Below are positions 62,479 to 64,000 of a stretch of DNA of 64,000 bases, piece by piece. The DNA comes from CALMFG01 sp963674805. Its GTDB lineage: Bacteria; Bacillota; Clostridia; Christensenellales; CALMFG01. The notes beneath the pieces are model-generated. The model saw nothing but the letters and a program-made list of their open reading frames with translations. It searched no databases and was not told the DNA's origin. The first letter of the stretch is position 1. Every line of letters starts with the position of its first letter. The position numbers and the translations under genes were made by a program. The DNA is taken from contig CAXXNY010000005.1 of the NCBI GenBank assembly GCA_963674805.2, forward strand, positions 372,001 to 436,000, read 5' to 3'.

Positions 62479-62510
62479 TTGTATAAATATACAATACAAT
62501 GTATAATTAA
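62479..62510 (+). promoter_or_regulatory. argG promoter overlapping ARG-box-like operator
   Basis: TTGTAT (62479-62484) and TATAAT (62502-62507) with 17-base spacing, within the block TTGTATAAATATACAATA plus ATGTATAATTA. It matches the argC promoter/operator at 16095 almost base for base, including spacing. Confidence 0.78.
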
Positions 62511-62559
62511 GCACAATAAACGATTTAAAAGACTATTTAGGATTCAAAGGAGCAGATAA

Positions 62560-63771
62560 ATGGCAAAAGAAAAAGTGGTATTGGCCTATTCGGGCGGACT
62601 GGATACGTCGATTATTATTCCGTGGTTAAAAGAAAACTACGATTATGAAGTCATCGCTGTTGCAGGAGACGTAGGGCAGGGTGAAGAGCTGGAGCCCTTA
62701 AACGAAAAGGCGATTAAAACCGGTGCATCCAAGCTTTATATCATGGATATCAAGCAGGAGTTTGTGGAAGACTTTATCTGGCCGACGCTGAAAGCCGGGG
62801 CAGTCTATGAAAAGAAGTACCTGCTGGGTACGTCGTTCGCGCGTCCGGTAATTGCAAAGGCTTTGGTGGATATCGCAAAAAAAGAAGGCGCTGTCGCAAT
62901 CTGCCACGGCGCAACCGGAAAAGGCAACGACCAGGTCCGGTTTGAGCTGACGATTAAAGCGCTGGCGCCGGAACTGAAGATTATCGCACCTTGGCGGATT
63001 TGGGACATTAAGTCGCGTTCGGATGCGATTGATTATGCAAAAGAACGGGGCATTGATATTCCGGTTACAAAGAAACATCCGTACAGCATGGACCGCAACC
63101 TGTGGCACTTAAGCCACGAAGGCGGTGATCTGGAAGATCCGTGGAATGAACCGCAGGACCAGATGCTGCTGATTTGTACGCCGCCGGAGCAGGCGCCTGA
63201 CAAGCCGGAGTATGTGGAAGTTGATTTTGAAAAAGGTATTCCGACTGCGGTAAACGGCAAAAAAATGGGCGGTGTCGCGCTGATCGAAGCGCTGAACGAA
63301 ATCGGCGCAAAACACGGCGTTGGAATCGACGATATGGTCGAAAACCGTTTGGTCGGCATTAAGTCGCGCGGCGTTTATGAAAATCCGGGCGGAGAGATTC
63401 TCTACACCGCACACACGGCGCTGGAAAGCATTACGCTTGACCGTGAAACCGCACATTATAAAGAGATGGTTGCGGTGAAGTTTGCTGAAATGGTATATAA
63501 TGGACAGTGGTATTCAACATTGCGCGAATCGCTGTCGGCATTTGTGGATAAAACCAGCGAGATGGTCACCGGTAAAGTGAAACTGAAACTCTATAAGGGC
63601 AGCTGTACCGCCGTCGGCGTAAAATCGCCTTATACGCTTTACAGCGAAGAACTCGCGACCTTTGAGGATGACGAGATTTATGACCATAAAGATGCGGGCG
63701 GATTCATCAACCTGTTCGGACTGCCGCAAAAGGTTAATGCGATGCGCAATGAGCGGATCAATAAAAAATAA
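62560..63771 (+). CDS. argG: Argininosuccinate synthase
   Basis: 403 residues. It joins citrulline and aspartate with ATP. PP-loop motif AYSGGLDTSIIIPWL, the GATGKGNDQVRFEL segment and SMDRNLWHLSHEGGDLEDPW are diagnostic. It is followed 12 bases later by argH, separate from the argCBDF operon but apparently under the same regulator. Confidence 0.97.
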   Translation: MAKEKVVLAYSGGLDTSIIIPWLKENYDYEVIAVAGDVGQGEELEPLNEKAIKTGASKLYIMDIKQEFVEDFIWPTLKAGAVYEKKYLLGTSFARPVIAKALVDIAKKEGAVAICHGATGKGNDQVRFELTIKALAPELKIIAPWRIWDIKSRSDAIDYAKERGIDIPVTKKHPYSMDRNLWHLSHEGGDLEDPWNEPQDQMLLICTPPEQAPDKPEYVEVDFEKGIPTAVNGKKMGGVALIEALNEIGAKHGVGIDDMVENRLVGIKSRGVYENPGGEILYTAHTALESITLDRETAHYKEMVAVKFAEMVYNGQWYSTLRESLSAFVDKTSEMVTGKVKLKLYKGSCTAVGVKSPYTLYSEELATFEDDEIYDHKDAGGFINLFGLPQKVNAMRNERINKK

Positions 63772-63783
63772 AGGCGCAGACCA

Positions 63784-64000
63784 ATGAAAAAACTTTGGGG
63801 CGGGCGGTTTGAATCGGAGCTGGATGCACTGGCATCCGGATTCAATTCATCCATCGCTTTTGACCAAAAACTTTATAAGCAGGATATTGAAGGCAGTATC
63901 GCGCATGCAACCATGCTGGGTAAGCAGGGGATTATTCCGGCTGAAGATGCTGAAAAGGTTGTGGACGGACTGAAAGCCGTGCTTTCGGATATCGAATCCG
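63784..64000 (+). CDS. argH: Argininosuccinate lyase, N-terminal part
   Basis: The first 72 codons of ArgH; the gene runs off the right edge. It begins MKKLWGGRFESELDALASGF, with the later SIAHATMLGKQGII segment, both typical. ArgH releases arginine and fumarate from argininosuccinate. It follows argG by 12 bases in the same operon. Confidence 0.93.
   Translation, partial: MKKLWGGRFESELDALASGFNSSIAFDQKLYKQDIEGSIAHATMLGKQGIIPAEDAEKVVDGLKAVLSDIES

Noticed and set aside
1..64000. Mobile elements, prophage, CRISPR or defence islands
   Set aside because: No transposase, integrase, phage, Cas or restriction genes are seen, and no terminal repeats flank any block.

Overview
The window looks like a chromosomal stretch of a Bacillota bacterium, most likely Clostridia-like. 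The signs are a PolC-type replicase, a cmk-plsC-ispH/S1 block with IspH fused to an S1 protein, HemZ, a class A PBP with a cysteine-rich tail, Gx-transporter and NusG_II genes, and ordinary sigma-A type promoters. I see no rRNA, tRNA, CRISPR array, insertion sequence or prophage. Genes are densely packed and mostly in operons. No gene-free gap exceeds about 300 bases; the largest (about 15859-16154) holds the divergent ppk and argC promoters.

Layout. 1-495 is the 5' part of priA (minus strand). 644-6857 is a toxic-anion and sulfur block: xpaC, telA, an arsC-like reductase, a Crp/Fnr regulator, thioredoxin, a rhodanese lipoprotein and a four-module CoA-disulfide-reductase/rhodanese/TusA/DsrE protein. 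6921-11230 is an envelope block: NusG_II protein, Gx transporter, an L,D-transpeptidase lipoprotein and two tandem paralogous membrane proteins. 11279-13589 (minus) encodes an ECF sigma factor, a DUF4349 lipoprotein and a SIMPL protein. Polyphosphate kinase follows on the same strand. 16155-20757 is argCBDF plus a GNAT acetyltransferase. 20785-26975 is accessory: HAD phosphatase, YhhN protein, MATE exporter, flavodoxin, a possible leader RNA, nitroreductase, an unknown membrane-anchored protein and dusB.

27059-33411 is the F1Fo ATP synthase operon. It has no free delta gene; only the C-terminal domain of delta is present, fused to the N terminus of alpha. 33542-40993 carries an ACT protein, alr, 5-FTHF cyclo-ligase, rsmD, coaD and polC. 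41115-50350 carries secD, secF, recJ, rel, dtd, an MBL hydrolase, cmk and plsC. 50347-52488 is the ispH/S1 fusion, which contains what looks like its own internal promoter, Shine-Dalgarno and start codon for a separate S1 protein. comEC, holA and hemZ follow. On the minus strand lie a PBP1A-like gene and ruvC-ruvA-ruvB. The window ends in argG and the start of argH.

Genes acting together: argCBDF and argGH share a near-identical promoter/operator, suggesting one ArgR-type regulon. Thioredoxin beside ArsC could supply its electrons. The two observations I rate highest are the delta-alpha ATP synthase fusion and the nested S1 expression signals inside ispH.
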